The translations under genes were made by a program, and so were the position numbers. Under the pieces are notes generated by a model. The model was not told the origin of the DNA and searched no databases. It saw only the letters and a program-made list of their open reading frames with translations. Positions 25,727 through 34,008 of a DNA stretch of 64,000 nt are shown here, piece after piece (the first letter of the stretch is position 1; every line of letters begins with the position of its first letter). This stretch comes from Clostridia bacterium. Lineage in GTDB: Bacteria > Bacillota > Clostridia > Christensenellales > Aristaeellaceae. The stretch lies in contig CAAGFE010000060.1 of NCBI GenBank assembly GCA_900769075.1, forward strand, positions 93,542 through 157,541, in the 5' to 3' direction.

Positions 25727-26562
25727 CAGAATCTGCGTCCTCCGCCGCCATGGCTGACGCCGCCGGAGGAACGATGCACGCCGCTGCCGCCGGAGGAATG
25801 GCCGCCACCGCCGGAACCGGTTCCGGTGCTGCGCGGGGTACGAGTGGAAAACTGACGCACAAAATGTTCGGTGTCCTTTGTCAGGGTGAGGGCGGAATTC
25901 CGATCCAGATCGTAGGAATAGGTGCTTCCCTTGAGTTGGTAGGTACCGCTCACACTCATCCAGATCACGCCAGCAACTGTGAGCCCGGCCATGGCTGCCA
26001 CAAGGATTTCGCCGGAGGTCAGCACATTGTACATGCCGCTCAGCCGCTCCCCAGTGACCTCGTCATAGCGGAAGGAGCCCTCCTCGCGGCCCTTGTCCAT
26101 GAAGTCCTCCACCTTATTCAGCGAAGCGATCAGTGCGCGGCCATAGTTCCCCCGGCGCAGATCATCATACCCCGTGTCGATGATGGATTCCTCTCGGCTG
26201 TCGGTGATGTAGTCGATCATCACGCCGCCGGTGGAGAGCCAGATCACCCGGTTGTTCATGTCCAGCAGAATGAGCATGCCGGAATTGTCCTTGCCCATGC
26301 CATAGCCGCCGTTGTCATAGAAATCATCGGCGTAATCCCGGACGCGCCACATGTCCTCGGAATAATCCGTGGGCACGTCCCTGGTGGTCAGGATGACGAT
26401 GTCCACCTGATGCTTGCTTTCGATTCTCTCGATAATGGCTTCCATCTGCGTGATCTCACTGCCGGTGAACAGATTTGCCCTGTCGAGCACCTGAGCATCC
26501 GCAAGAGCAAGAACAGGCAGGAGGATCAGCACAAGCAGAAACGGTAACAGCTTCTTTACCAT
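25726..26562 (-). CDS. TPM-domain secreted or membrane protein
   Basis: 278 residues. A signal peptide (MVKKLLPFLLVLILLPVLALA) leads into a TPM phosphatase-like domain (DRANLFTGSEITQMEAIIERI..VDIVILTTRDV..YGMGKDNSGMLILLDM..). A transmembrane segment lies near 194-212, and the C-terminus is Gly, Ser and His-rich (GTGSGGGGHSSGG..). This layout is that of extracytoplasmic TPM proteins; some relatives help photosystem repair or have phosphatase activity, but the bacterial role is unclear. ATG 26562 follows GGAGG by eight bases and overlaps the upstream zinc-ribbon gene. Confidence 0.85.
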   Translation of the reverse strand: MVKKLLPFLLVLILLPVLALADAQVLDRANLFTGSEITQMEAIIERIESKHQVDIVILTTRDVPTDYSEDMWRVRDYADDFYDNGGYGMGKDNSGMLILLDMNNRVIWLSTGGVMIDYITDSREESIIDTGYDDLRRGNYGRALIASLNKVEDFMDKGREEGSFRYDEVTGERLSGMYNVLTSGEILVAAMAGLTVAGVIWMSVSGTYQLKGSTYSYDLDRNSALTLTKDTEHFVRQFSTRTPRSTGTGSGGGGHSSGGSGVHRSSGGVSHGGGGRRF

Positions 26563-27617
26563 ATGAACGCACCTCCTCCGCACAGCAGCAGGAACACGGC
26601 CAAACCGATGCCCAGTGCAGCCGCCAGCACGCGTTTCTTGTCAATGGGCAGCTTGCCGCATACCTCCCCTGTCTGACCGTTCATCATGTAATAGTACGGC
26701 ACGCCGTCCTTGCCGCCCTGATAGGTCAGCACCCACGCGGGCAGGAGGACGTACCTGCTCTTCACCTTGTCCGGATGAAAGCGGGTTTCGCCGGAAAGCG
26801 TGTTATAGGTGTGGTTGCGCTTCATCAGGGTGGAGGCACAGTCCTCCGCTTCCCGGATGCTCTCCTGCTGGGCGGCAGCCTCGGAGATATCCCGCTTTTC
26901 GGCAAGGAAACCGCTCAGGAAACCGCTGGCGTAGGGCTTGATGCCGCTCATGTCATAGGGGTGGATACCGTCGGAGAGCTTGCCGTCCGCCTTCGTCAGC
27001 GCTTTTCTTGCGATGCTGCGGAAGGACAGCAGGCCCTCCCGATTGACCTTGTAGACCCGGGTGGTTGTCACGATATGGCTGGGCGTGGCCGCCGCGGTGG
27101 AACGGTGACCTTCGCCCTCAAATTCGGCTGTTCCCTCCACATCCGTATACCACCACGGATAGTACACGCCGGAGAACATTTCCAGCTGGGAAGCATTAAA
27201 GAAATCCCGGTCCACGAACCGCTTCCTGCGGATATACGCCATGAATTGCTTTTCGGCCGCCGCTTTATCAAGCTGGAAAGGAATCACGCCATCGGGGCGG
27301 AATTCGTCCTCCAGGCGATCCTGGAGAACCACGGGGCTATGGCAGAAGTAGCAACGCGTTGCGGCGGTGGTGTCATCGGTGACGATTTCAGCGCCGCACA
27401 TCTGGCAATGGTAGGAGCGCAGATGCTCGCCTGCGGCTGCGGGCTTTTCTTCGGCAGCGGCGGTCGTCTGCGCTTCCGCTTCCCGCTGTTCGGACTGTTC
27501 CCGCAGCTCCTCTTCACTCAGCACCTGCCCGCAGTACAGGCACTTGAATTTCTGCAGGGACGGATCAAACTCAAGATATCCGCCGCAGCACGGACACTTG
27601 AAGGTCATGGTGCTCAT
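26556..27617 (-). CDS. Zinc-ribbon protein with a C-terminal membrane anchor
   Basis: 353 residues. Two zinc ribbons at the N-terminus: CPCCGGYLEFD..CLYCGQVL near residues 8-32 and CQMCGAEIV..CYFCHSPVV near 71-97. A soluble middle domain follows (DVEGTAEFEGEGH.., VYKVNREGLLSF..). A hydrophobic helix near 329-347 anchors the C-terminus. It is frequently found beside TPM proteins in Clostridia, which suggests a joint envelope function (inference). ATG 27617 follows GGGAGGG by seven bases and overlaps the stop of a tiny upstream ORF (ATGA). Confidence 0.82.
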   Translation of the reverse strand: MSTMTFKCPCCGGYLEFDPSLQKFKCLYCGQVLSEEELREQSEQREAEAQTTAAAEEKPAAAGEHLRSYHCQMCGAEIVTDDTTAATRCYFCHSPVVLQDRLEDEFRPDGVIPFQLDKAAAEKQFMAYIRRKRFVDRDFFNASQLEMFSGVYYPWWYTDVEGTAEFEGEGHRSTAAATPSHIVTTTRVYKVNREGLLSFRSIARKALTKADGKLSDGIHPYDMSGIKPYASGFLSGFLAEKRDISEAAAQQESIREAEDCASTLMKRNHTYNTLSGETRFHPDKVKSRYVLLPAWVLTYQGGKDGVPYYYMMNGQTGEVCGKLPIDKKRVLAAALGIGLAVFLLLCGGGAFIW

Positions 27618-27754
27618 TTTCTTTCCCTCCCGTAACAATGGGCTTGTGTGGTCATTTTATCATCTTCCGGAGGATTGCGCAAGTACTTCTTCTGACCTGT
27701 CTGACCGGAGCGTTCTTTGGCCTTGAAAAAACCGCATCCTGCACATTCCGACAT
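27614..27754 (-). CDS. Putative 46-residue zinc-knuckle protein
   Basis: A very short ORF. It starts with ATG 27754 five bases after GGGAGG and ends in TGA overlapping the ATG of the zinc-ribbon gene (ATGA). The product begins MSECAGCGFFK, so CxxC lies at residues 4-7, and a late His-Cys pair (39-40) could complete a metal site. The middle is rich in Lys and Arg. The ideal SD, the coupled overlap and the Cys pattern suggest a real gene, but I do not know a homologue. The alternative is that this is a leader with no product. Confidence 0.5.
   Translation of the reverse strand: MSECAGCGFFKAKERSGQTGQKKYLRNPPEDDKMTTQAHCYGRERK
27654..27682 (-). promoter_or_regulatory. Possible promoter of the zinc-ribbon gene
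   Basis: TTGCGC (27677-27682), a 17-base spacer and TAAAAT (27654-27659). It lies inside the 46-residue ORF, so it would be an internal promoter if that ORF is real. Confidence 0.4.
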
Positions 27755-27777
27755 TTTTGCCTCCCGCGTCTTTCCCC

Positions 27778-27806
27778 TTGCATTCTGGCCATAATTACGG
27801 TAAAAT
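27778..27806 (+). promoter_or_regulatory. Sigma-A promoter of lepA
   Basis: TTGCAT (27778-27783), a 17-base spacer and TAAAAT (27801-27806) on the plus strand, about 40 bases before the lepA start. Confidence 0.7.
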
Positions 27807-27834
27807 ATATTATGTATTGATATGCCCATTTGAA
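27807..27834 (-). promoter_or_regulatory. Possible promoter of the zinc-knuckle operon
   Basis: TTCAAA (27829-27834), a 16-base spacer and TAATAT (27807-27812) on the minus strand. It is weak and sits next to the lepA promoter on the other strand. Confidence 0.4.
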
Positions 27835-27848
27835 CGGAGGCAACGACT

Positions 27849-29654
27849 TTGTCTGACAGGCTTTCAAAAATTCGCAATTTCTGCATCATTGCCCACATTG
27901 ACCACGGTAAGTCCACCCTGGCGGATCGCATCCTGGAGATGACCGGCGTGTTCGAGAAGCGCGAGATGACCGAGCAGATTCTTGACTCCATGGAGCTGGA
28001 GCGGGAGCGCGGCATCACCATCAAATCCAAGGCCGTCCACATGAAGTACAAGGCCAGGGACGGTGAAACCTACACCCTCAACCTCATCGATACCCCCGGT
28101 CATGTTGACTTCACCTATGAGGTCAGCCGTGCGCTGGCGGCCTGTGAGGGCGCGCTGTTGGTGGTGGACGCCACCCAGGGCATCGAGGCCCAGACCCTCG
28201 CCAACGTCTACATGGCCCTGGACGCCGATCTGGAGATCATTCCCGTCATCAACAAAATTGATCTGCCCAGCGCCCAGCCGGAGGAAGTGAAGGCAGAGAT
28301 CGAGGATGTGATCGGCCTGGACACGTCGGAAGCCCCCTGCGTGAGCGCCAAAACCGGCCTGAACATCGAAGATGTGCTGGAGGCCGTGGTGAAGCATGTT
28401 CCCTGCCCCGACGGGGATGAGGAGGCTCCCCTGCAGGCGCTGATCTTCGATGCGTTCTATGACAACTATCGTGGCGCGATCTGCTTCGTCCGCGTGAAGG
28501 AAGGCACCTTGCGTGCCGGCATGCGCATGAAGCTCATGGCGGCCGGCGGCGAATTTGACGTGGTGGAGGTCGGCACCTTCAACCCCGGGTATCAGCCCTG
28601 CGATGAGCTGAAGTCCGGCGACGTGGGCTATGTGGCGGCATCCATCAAGGACGTGCGCGAAACCCGCGTGGGCGACACCATCACCGATGCGGCCCGTCCG
28701 GCGGAAAAGCCCCTGCCCGGCTACCGTCAGGTGACCCCCATGGTGTACTGCGGCGTGTATCCCGCCGACGGCGCCGATTACCCTGCCCTGAAGGATGCGC
28801 TGGAAAAGCTGCGCATGAACGACGCGTCCCTGTCCTTCGAGCCGGAAACCTCCATCGCGCTGGGCTACGGCTTCCGCTGCGGCTTCCTGGGCCTTTTGCA
28901 CATGGACATCATCACCACCCGCCTGGAGCGCGAATGGGACCTCAACCTGGTGACCACTGCTCCCAGCGTCATCTACCGCGTCACCAAGACCGACGGCTCC
29001 GTGGTCAGCATTGACAATCCCTCCAACCTGCCGCCGATCGGCGAGATCAGCATGATGGAGGAACCCTTTGTACACGCGACGATTTACACGCCCCAGGACG
29101 CGGTCGGCGCGATCATGGATCTGTGCCAGGACAAGCGCGGTGTCTTCCTGGACATGCAGTACGAGGGCAGCCGCATCAAGCTGAACTATGAGCTGCCCCT
29201 CAATGAAATCATCTTCGAGTTCTTTGACCAGATCAAGTCCCGCAGCAGGGGCTATGCGTCCTTTGATTATGAGCTGAAGGATTACCGCGAGAGCGACCTG
29301 GTCAAGCTGGACATCCTGCTCAACGGCGATCTCTGCGACGCATTCTCCATCATCTGCCACCGGGACAAGGCCTACGCCCGCGGCCGCAACATCGCCGAGA
29401 AGCTCAAGGACGTCATCCCGCGCCAGATGTTCGAGATTCCGATCCAGGCGGCCATCGGCGGTAAGGTCATCGCCCGCGAAACGGTCAAGGCCATGCGCAA
29501 GGACGTGCTGGCCAAGTGCTACGGCGGCGACATCAGCCGCAAGAAAAAGCTCCTGGAAAAACAGAAGGAAGGCAAGAAGCGCATGCGCCAGTTCGGCACG
29601 GTTCAGGTGCCCTCGGAAGCCTTCCTCGCCGTGCTCAAGATGGACGCGGATTAA
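27849..29654 (+). CDS. lepA: Elongation factor 4 (LepA)
   Basis: 601 residues. A translational GTPase that binds stalled or initiating ribosomes and is thought to back-translocate or aid 30S assembly. G1 is AHIDHGKST near residues 14-22, G2 lies around RERGITIKS, G3 is DTPGHVDF, G4 is NKIDLP and G5 is SAKTG. The LepA-specific C-terminal domain includes DISRKKKLLEKQKEGKKRMR. Translation starts at TTG 27849 with GGAGG nine bases upstream; no better start exists. The SLOG gene follows 26 bases after its stop. Confidence 0.97.
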   Translation: MSDRLSKIRNFCIIAHIDHGKSTLADRILEMTGVFEKREMTEQILDSMELERERGITIKSKAVHMKYKARDGETYTLNLIDTPGHVDFTYEVSRALAACEGALLVVDATQGIEAQTLANVYMALDADLEIIPVINKIDLPSAQPEEVKAEIEDVIGLDTSEAPCVSAKTGLNIEDVLEAVVKHVPCPDGDEEAPLQALIFDAFYDNYRGAICFVRVKEGTLRAGMRMKLMAAGGEFDVVEVGTFNPGYQPCDELKSGDVGYVAASIKDVRETRVGDTITDAARPAEKPLPGYRQVTPMVYCGVYPADGADYPALKDALEKLRMNDASLSFEPETSIALGYGFRCGFLGLLHMDIITTRLEREWDLNLVTTAPSVIYRVTKTDGSVVSIDNPSNLPPIGEISMMEEPFVHATIYTPQDAVGAIMDLCQDKRGVFLDMQYEGSRIKLNYELPLNEIIFEFFDQIKSRSRGYASFDYELKDYRESDLVKLDILLNGDLCDAFSIICHRDKAYARGRNIAEKLKDVIPRQMFEIPIQAAIGGKVIARETVKAMRKDVLAKCYGGDISRKKKLLEKQKEGKKRMRQFGTVQVPSEAFLAVLKMDAD

Positions 29655-29680
29655 CCCGACATTCTCAAGGAGGCATGCCT

Positions 29681-30322
29681 GTGCCGACCTATCAGCGACT
29701 CTCCTGGCATGGCCCGCGGGAGACATCGGAACACGCAAAAGCGGCTGACGTTCTGTGTCAGCCGCCTTCCTGCTTCGGCCCGGGGACAGCGGATGACCCC
29801 TACGCCCTGCGCACCCTGGACAACCGCCCCCATACGGTTTGCTTCACCGGGCATCGCGTTCTCAGCCGGGAGGATGAACCCTGCCTGGCCCAGCTTTCAC
29901 CCCTGCTGGAGCTGCTCTACCAGCGCGGATATCGGGACTTCCTGTGCGGCGGCGCCCTGGGCTTTGATCTGTATGCGGCGGAGCGAATCATCCGCCTGCG
30001 GGAGAAGCATCCCGACGTGCGGCTGATTTTCTGCCTCCCCTGTGCGGATCAATCCTCCAGATGGAAAAAAGCAGACTGCTCGCATTACGAACGTCTGCTC
30101 TATCTCAGCGATGAAACCCGCGTCCTCTCGCCCCGGTATTACGATGGGTGCATGCAGGCCCGGAACGCATACATGGTGGATCGCAGCTATGTCTGCGTGG
30201 CCTACATGGCCCATCTTCGCGGCGGAACGCTGTCCACCGTGCGCTACGCCCTTTCCCAGGACGTACCGGTGGTGAACATCGCTGTGCCCGGCGCGGTGGC
30301 GGAATACCGTCAGAGTTTGTGA
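29681..30322 (+). CDS. SLOG-family protein (DUF1273/YpsA-like)
   Basis: 213 residues. The core reads TVCFTGHRVL near residue 51 and CGGALGFDLYAAE near 86, which are the hallmark nucleotide-binding motifs of the DUF1273/YpsA branch of the SLOG superfamily. SLOG proteins bind nucleotide-derived ligands; YpsA is linked to cell-division control in Bacillus, but no enzymatic role is established. The GTG at 29681 lies seven bases after AAGGAGG, better placed than ATG 29675, which is only one base from the site. Its end overlaps the convergent DUF1622 gene by 13 bases. Confidence 0.85.
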   Translation: MPTYQRLSWHGPRETSEHAKAADVLCQPPSCFGPGTADDPYALRTLDNRPHTVCFTGHRVLSREDEPCLAQLSPLLELLYQRGYRDFLCGGALGFDLYAAERIIRLREKHPDVRLIFCLPCADQSSRWKKADCSHYERLLYLSDETRVLSPRYYDGCMQARNAYMVDRSYVCVAYMAHLRGGTLSTVRYALSQDVPVVNIAVPGAVAEYRQSL

Positions 30323-30666
30323 CCTTCCCGGAGCTGCTCTTCACGCTTCTCCTCCACGCTGATTTCCCAGTGGATCAGCAGCGTGAGCGCGGCGCGCAGA
30401 ACAATGATGGCGCCAAGCGTCAGCAGCTCCGTCCACTCGCGGACGATGACAGTACGCAGCACCTCGCCGCCCAGCTTGAATTCCAGCGCCAGGGCAATGC
30501 CCTCCGCCAGGTGCAGGCGCAGATGCTCATCCCTGCGGAAATAGCCGACGATTCCCTTCGTCACGGTGATCAGCAGAATGACAATGCCTGCCAGTTCCGT
30601 TGCGACAATACCAATCTGCGCGACGAAATGGACGATCTTCTCCAGAATCAAGATGACCTGTTCCAT
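30310..30666 (-). CDS. DUF1622-family membrane protein
   Basis: 118 residues. Three hydrophobic helices (about 4-16 with a weaker amphipathic part, 23-41 and 79-98) and a conserved central stretch, LRLHLAEGIALALEFKLGGEVLRTV, which matches DUF1622 as I recall it. The function is unknown; the family occurs widely as small inner-membrane proteins. The ATG follows GGGAGG by eight bases. The gene is convergent with and overlaps the SLOG gene. Confidence 0.85.
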   Translation of the reverse strand: MEQVILILEKIVHFVAQIGIVATELAGIVILLITVTKGIVGYFRRDEHLRLHLAEGIALALEFKLGGEVLRTVIVREWTELLTLGAIIVLRAALTLLIHWEISVEEKREEQLREGHKL

Positions 30667-30687
30667 ATTCCATCCCTCCCTGTTGGC

Positions 30688-30716
30688 ATTATACTACATA
30701 AATCGCATTTCGCCAA
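30688..30716 (-). promoter_or_regulatory. Sigma-A promoter of the DUF1622 gene
   Basis: TTGGCG (30711-30716), a 17-base spacer and TATAAT (30688-30693) on the minus strand. Confidence 0.7.
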
Positions 30717-30737
30717 CCCTTTTTTTGCAGGTGAAAC

Positions 30738-31898
30738 ATGGAGCTTTACATTCACATTCCCTTCTGCCGGCAGAAATGCCGCTACTGTGATTTTGCCTCC
30801 TGGGCCGGGCAGGAAAACATGATGGACGCTTATGTGGACGCGCTGCTCCGCGAGGCGGACGCCATGGCTGCCTATGCAAAGGATACCCCTGTGCAGACGG
30901 TTTATATCGGCGGCGGAACGCCTTCCATCCTCCCTGCGGATTTGCTCAAGCGGCTTCTTTCCGGGCTGCGGGAGCGATTCATCCTGGCCCCGGGGATGGA
31001 GTTCACCTCCGAGGCGAACCCCGGCACGCTCACGCATGACTGGCTGGAGGCTGCGCTGGAGGGCGGCGTGAACCGGCTGTCCCTTGGCATGCAGGCTGTT
31101 CAGCCCATGCTGCTGAGGATGCTGGGACGCATTCATAGCTTTGCGGACGTGGAAAGCTCCGTCCGGCTGGCAAGGCAAATGGGCGTTGAGAACCTGAACC
31201 TGGATCTGATGTTCGGCCTGCCCGGGCAGACGGTGGACATGTGGCGGGATACGCTGGATGCGGCGCTCTCCCTGGGTGTTGAGCATCTGAGCTGCTACGG
31301 GCTGATTCCGGAGGACGGAACGCCCCTCAAGCGCGACCTGGATGCAGGCCGCCTGGCGCTGCCCGATGAGGAGGACGAACGCCGCATGTACGACGACACG
31401 CTTGCCATCCTGGCCGGTCAGGGTTTTGTGCAGTATGAGATCAGCAATTTTGCAAGGCCCGGGCGAGCCTGCCGGCACAACATCGGCTATTGGAAGCGCG
31501 TGCCCTACATCGGTCTGGGAGCATCGGCTGCATCCTTCCTGCCCACCAGAAGCGGCGGGCTGCGCCTGACCAATCCTGCGGGGATTCGGGATTACATCGC
31601 CATGGTGGATGAACAGGCCTGGCGTCGGCGGGAGCGTATCTCCCTCCTGCCGGAGGACGCCCGGTTTGAATCGCTGATGCTTGGGCTTCGCATGACGGAA
31701 GGAGTCAGCGAAAAGGCGTTCAAAGCGATGCACGGCTTGACGCTGGAGGATTACTGCGGAGAAACCCTGCGTCAGCAGGAGCGCCGGGGGCTGATGGCGC
31801 ATCGGGACGGATATTGGGCGCTCACCCGGCGCGGGATGGATGTGCAGAACGCCATCCTGGTGGAAATCCTGGAAGCGGTCGAAAAAGAAGCGGACTGA
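30738..31898 (+). CDS. hemW: Radical SAM heme chaperone HemW-like protein
   Basis: 386 residues. A radical SAM protein with the cluster motif CRQKCRYCDF near residues 10-19, the YIGGGTPS glycine loop and the SEANPGTL and GVNRLSLGMQ strands, followed by a C-terminal HemW domain. The family was long annotated as oxygen-independent coproporphyrinogen oxidase, but members with this CxxxCxxC spacing and no extra Cys are heme-insertion chaperones. The ATG follows AGGTG by five bases. lepA-(SLOG)-hemW is near the common lepA-hemW order of Firmicutes, which supports the call. Confidence 0.92.
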   Translation: MELYIHIPFCRQKCRYCDFASWAGQENMMDAYVDALLREADAMAAYAKDTPVQTVYIGGGTPSILPADLLKRLLSGLRERFILAPGMEFTSEANPGTLTHDWLEAALEGGVNRLSLGMQAVQPMLLRMLGRIHSFADVESSVRLARQMGVENLNLDLMFGLPGQTVDMWRDTLDAALSLGVEHLSCYGLIPEDGTPLKRDLDAGRLALPDEEDERRMYDDTLAILAGQGFVQYEISNFARPGRACRHNIGYWKRVPYIGLGASAASFLPTRSGGLRLTNPAGIRDYIAMVDEQAWRRRERISLLPEDARFESLMLGLRMTEGVSEKAFKAMHGLTLEDYCGETLRQQERRGLMAHRDGYWALTRRGMDVQNAILVEILEAVEKEAD

Positions 31899-31921
31899 CC
31901 TGTTGCGAAGCAAGTCAGTCC
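31892..31921. terminator. Shared terminator between hemW and ppk1
   Basis: An 8-bp inverted repeat GGACTGAC/GTCAGTCC between the convergent genes; it overlaps the hemW stop. The minus strand has a TTCTTTTT tail, so it is best for ppk1. Confidence 0.75.
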
Positions 31922-31930
31922 GTCTTTGCG

Positions 31931-33985
31931 TTATTTGGTCTGTGCTGCCATGCGGTAGGCTTCATCATAGAGCCAGTTCTGGCTGCTCAAGGGTGTTTGG
32001 ACGCCGGGATAGCGGCGGCGGTAATTCCCATCCGGCTGCTGCTCCCTGGCCTGGACATTGTCCCGCCAGATCACATCGAAGATCCGGGCGATGCGCGCCT
32101 TGCAATCCTCATCCAGAATGGGCGTGGCAACCTCCACGCGGCGGAGGGTGTTGCGGGTCATCCAGTCGGCGGAGGAAATGTAGTACCGGGCTTCCTCGCC
32201 TTCCCCGAAGATGTAGATCCGGCTGTGCTCCAGGAAGCGCCCCACCACGCTGACGATGCGGATGTTGTCCGTCTCCCCTGACACGCCGCCCCGCAGGCAG
32301 CAGATGCCGCGGACGATCATATCAATCTGCACACCGGCCTGGCTGGCCTCAATCAGCTTGTCGATCAGCGTCTTGTCGGTCAGGCTGTTCATCTTCAGCC
32401 GGATATAGCCGCGCTGACCCGCCTCGGCCTTGGCGATCTCGCCGTCAATCATGTCGATCAGCTTGTTTTGCAGGCAGTGGGGCGCGACCAGCAGGGTCTG
32501 CATGTGATCGACGGTTTCACCCTCCAGCAGGGCCTCGAAAACCGCCATGGCATCCCGGCCGATTTCCTCCCGGGCGGTCATGTAGCTGATGTCCGTATAG
32601 AGGCGGGCCGTCTTTTCGTTGTAGTTGCCGGTGCCGATCTGGGTGATGTACTGCGTTCCCTGCTCGGTGCTGCGGGTGATCAGGCACAGCTTGGAATGCA
32701 CCTTCAGCCGCTCCACGCCATAGATCACATGGCATCCGGCGCGTTCCAGACGGCGGCTCCATTCGATGTTGTTCTCCTCATCAAAGCGGGCCTTGAGCTC
32801 CACCAGCACATCCACCTGTTTTCCGTTTTCAGCGGCTTCCACCAAGGCCTCGACCACCTTGGAATCCCGCGCGAGGCGATAGAGGGTCATGCGGATGGAG
32901 GTGACCGTCGGGTCATGGGCCGCTTGGGTCAGCATGTTCAGGAAGGGTCGGATGGACTGATAGGGATAGTGGAGCAGCACGTCCTTCTCGGCGATCTGAT
33001 CCATGATCGGCCGGCGCATGTCGATGTCCGGGGTGTTCTGCGGATGGCGCGGCGCATAAAACAGCTCCGCGTGGCTGCGCAGATTGTCCTGAATGCCGAA
33101 GAGGAAGCTCACGTCCAGGGGGGTATCGTACTCATACACCCGATCCATGCTCAGCTTCAGCTCGCTGCAAAGGCGCTGGATGATCCCCTCATCAATCTGG
33201 CGGGACAGCTCCAGGCGTACCGGGCAGAGCTTCTGGCGGAGCTTGACCACCTCCGCCATGTGATCCCGGTAGTTGAGGTCCTCATCATAAACCGCATCGG
33301 CGTCAATATCGGCGCTGCGGGTGATGCGGGCCAGGGTCTTGGAAACCACCTTGTAGCCCGGGAACAGCTGGGGCAGATAATGCAGGATCAGTTCCTCCGC
33401 CAGCATGAAGCAGCCCGTGCGCTCGGGGACGGCAATCAGCCGCGGGAACACGCCGGTACCGCAGGGCACAATGCCGATTTTTTCCTTGTCGCCCTTGGTG
33501 CTCAGGACAGCCACGGCATAGATATCCTTGTTTTTCAGGAAGGGAAAATGCTCCTTTTTGCCCACGATATTGGTGGACATGAGCGGCAGGAATTCCCGGC
33601 GGAACATGTCCTTCAAGTATCGGCTGCTTTCCTCGCTGATCTCGCGGAAATTGACGATGCTGATGCCCTGCTCGTTCATTCGCTCCAGAAGGGCGGCGTA
33701 GGTCCGGTCGCGGCGGCGGCACAGTTCACGGATGCGGGTGATGCAGGCGTCAATCTGCTCGCCGGGGGTCATGCGGGTTTTGTTCTCCCGGGCCTCCTTG
33801 TCCAGCAGCATCTGATCGTGGAGCGAGCCGATGCGAACCATGAAGAACTCATCAAGGTTCGACTGGAATATGGACAGGAAGGACAAGCGCTCACACAGGG
33901 GAACGCGTTCATCCTCCGCTTCCTCCAGCACTCGTTCGTTGAAGCGGAGCCAGGACAGCTCACGGTTTTCAAGGCAGGTCATCAT
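31931..33985 (-). CDS. ppk1: Polyphosphate kinase 1
   Basis: 684 residues, typical of PPK1. It polymerises the terminal phosphate of ATP into polyphosphate, and can run in reverse. Domain order is N-terminal LENRELSWLRFNERVLEEA and FQSNLDEFFMVRIG, head domain, then two C-terminal phospholipase-D-like domains. The first carries the phosphohistidine motif VHSKLCLITR; the second contains FLEHSRIYIFGEGEE and YISSADWMTRNTLRRVE. ATG 33985 (after a GTG at 33988) has AAGG six bases upstream. The gene starts 23 bases after the recG stop, so it is the last gene of that operon. Confidence 0.96.
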   Translation of the reverse strand: MMTCLENRELSWLRFNERVLEEAEDERVPLCERLSFLSIFQSNLDEFFMVRIGSLHDQMLLDKEARENKTRMTPGEQIDACITRIRELCRRRDRTYAALLERMNEQGISIVNFREISEESSRYLKDMFRREFLPLMSTNIVGKKEHFPFLKNKDIYAVAVLSTKGDKEKIGIVPCGTGVFPRLIAVPERTGCFMLAEELILHYLPQLFPGYKVVSKTLARITRSADIDADAVYDEDLNYRDHMAEVVKLRQKLCPVRLELSRQIDEGIIQRLCSELKLSMDRVYEYDTPLDVSFLFGIQDNLRSHAELFYAPRHPQNTPDIDMRRPIMDQIAEKDVLLHYPYQSIRPFLNMLTQAAHDPTVTSIRMTLYRLARDSKVVEALVEAAENGKQVDVLVELKARFDEENNIEWSRRLERAGCHVIYGVERLKVHSKLCLITRSTEQGTQYITQIGTGNYNEKTARLYTDISYMTAREEIGRDAMAVFEALLEGETVDHMQTLLVAPHCLQNKLIDMIDGEIAKAEAGQRGYIRLKMNSLTDKTLIDKLIEASQAGVQIDMIVRGICCLRGGVSGETDNIRIVSVVGRFLEHSRIYIFGEGEEARYYISSADWMTRNTLRRVEVATPILDEDCKARIARIFDVIWRDNVQAREQQPDGNYRRRYPGVQTPLSSQNWLYDEAYRMAAQTK

Positions 33986-34008
33986 CACAAACCTTCTTTC
34001 GGTTGAAA

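Noticed and set aside
27864..29738. A 624-codon open frame antisense to lepA
   Set aside because: LepA on the plus strand has all GTPase motifs. The antisense frame has no SD and no recognisable domain.
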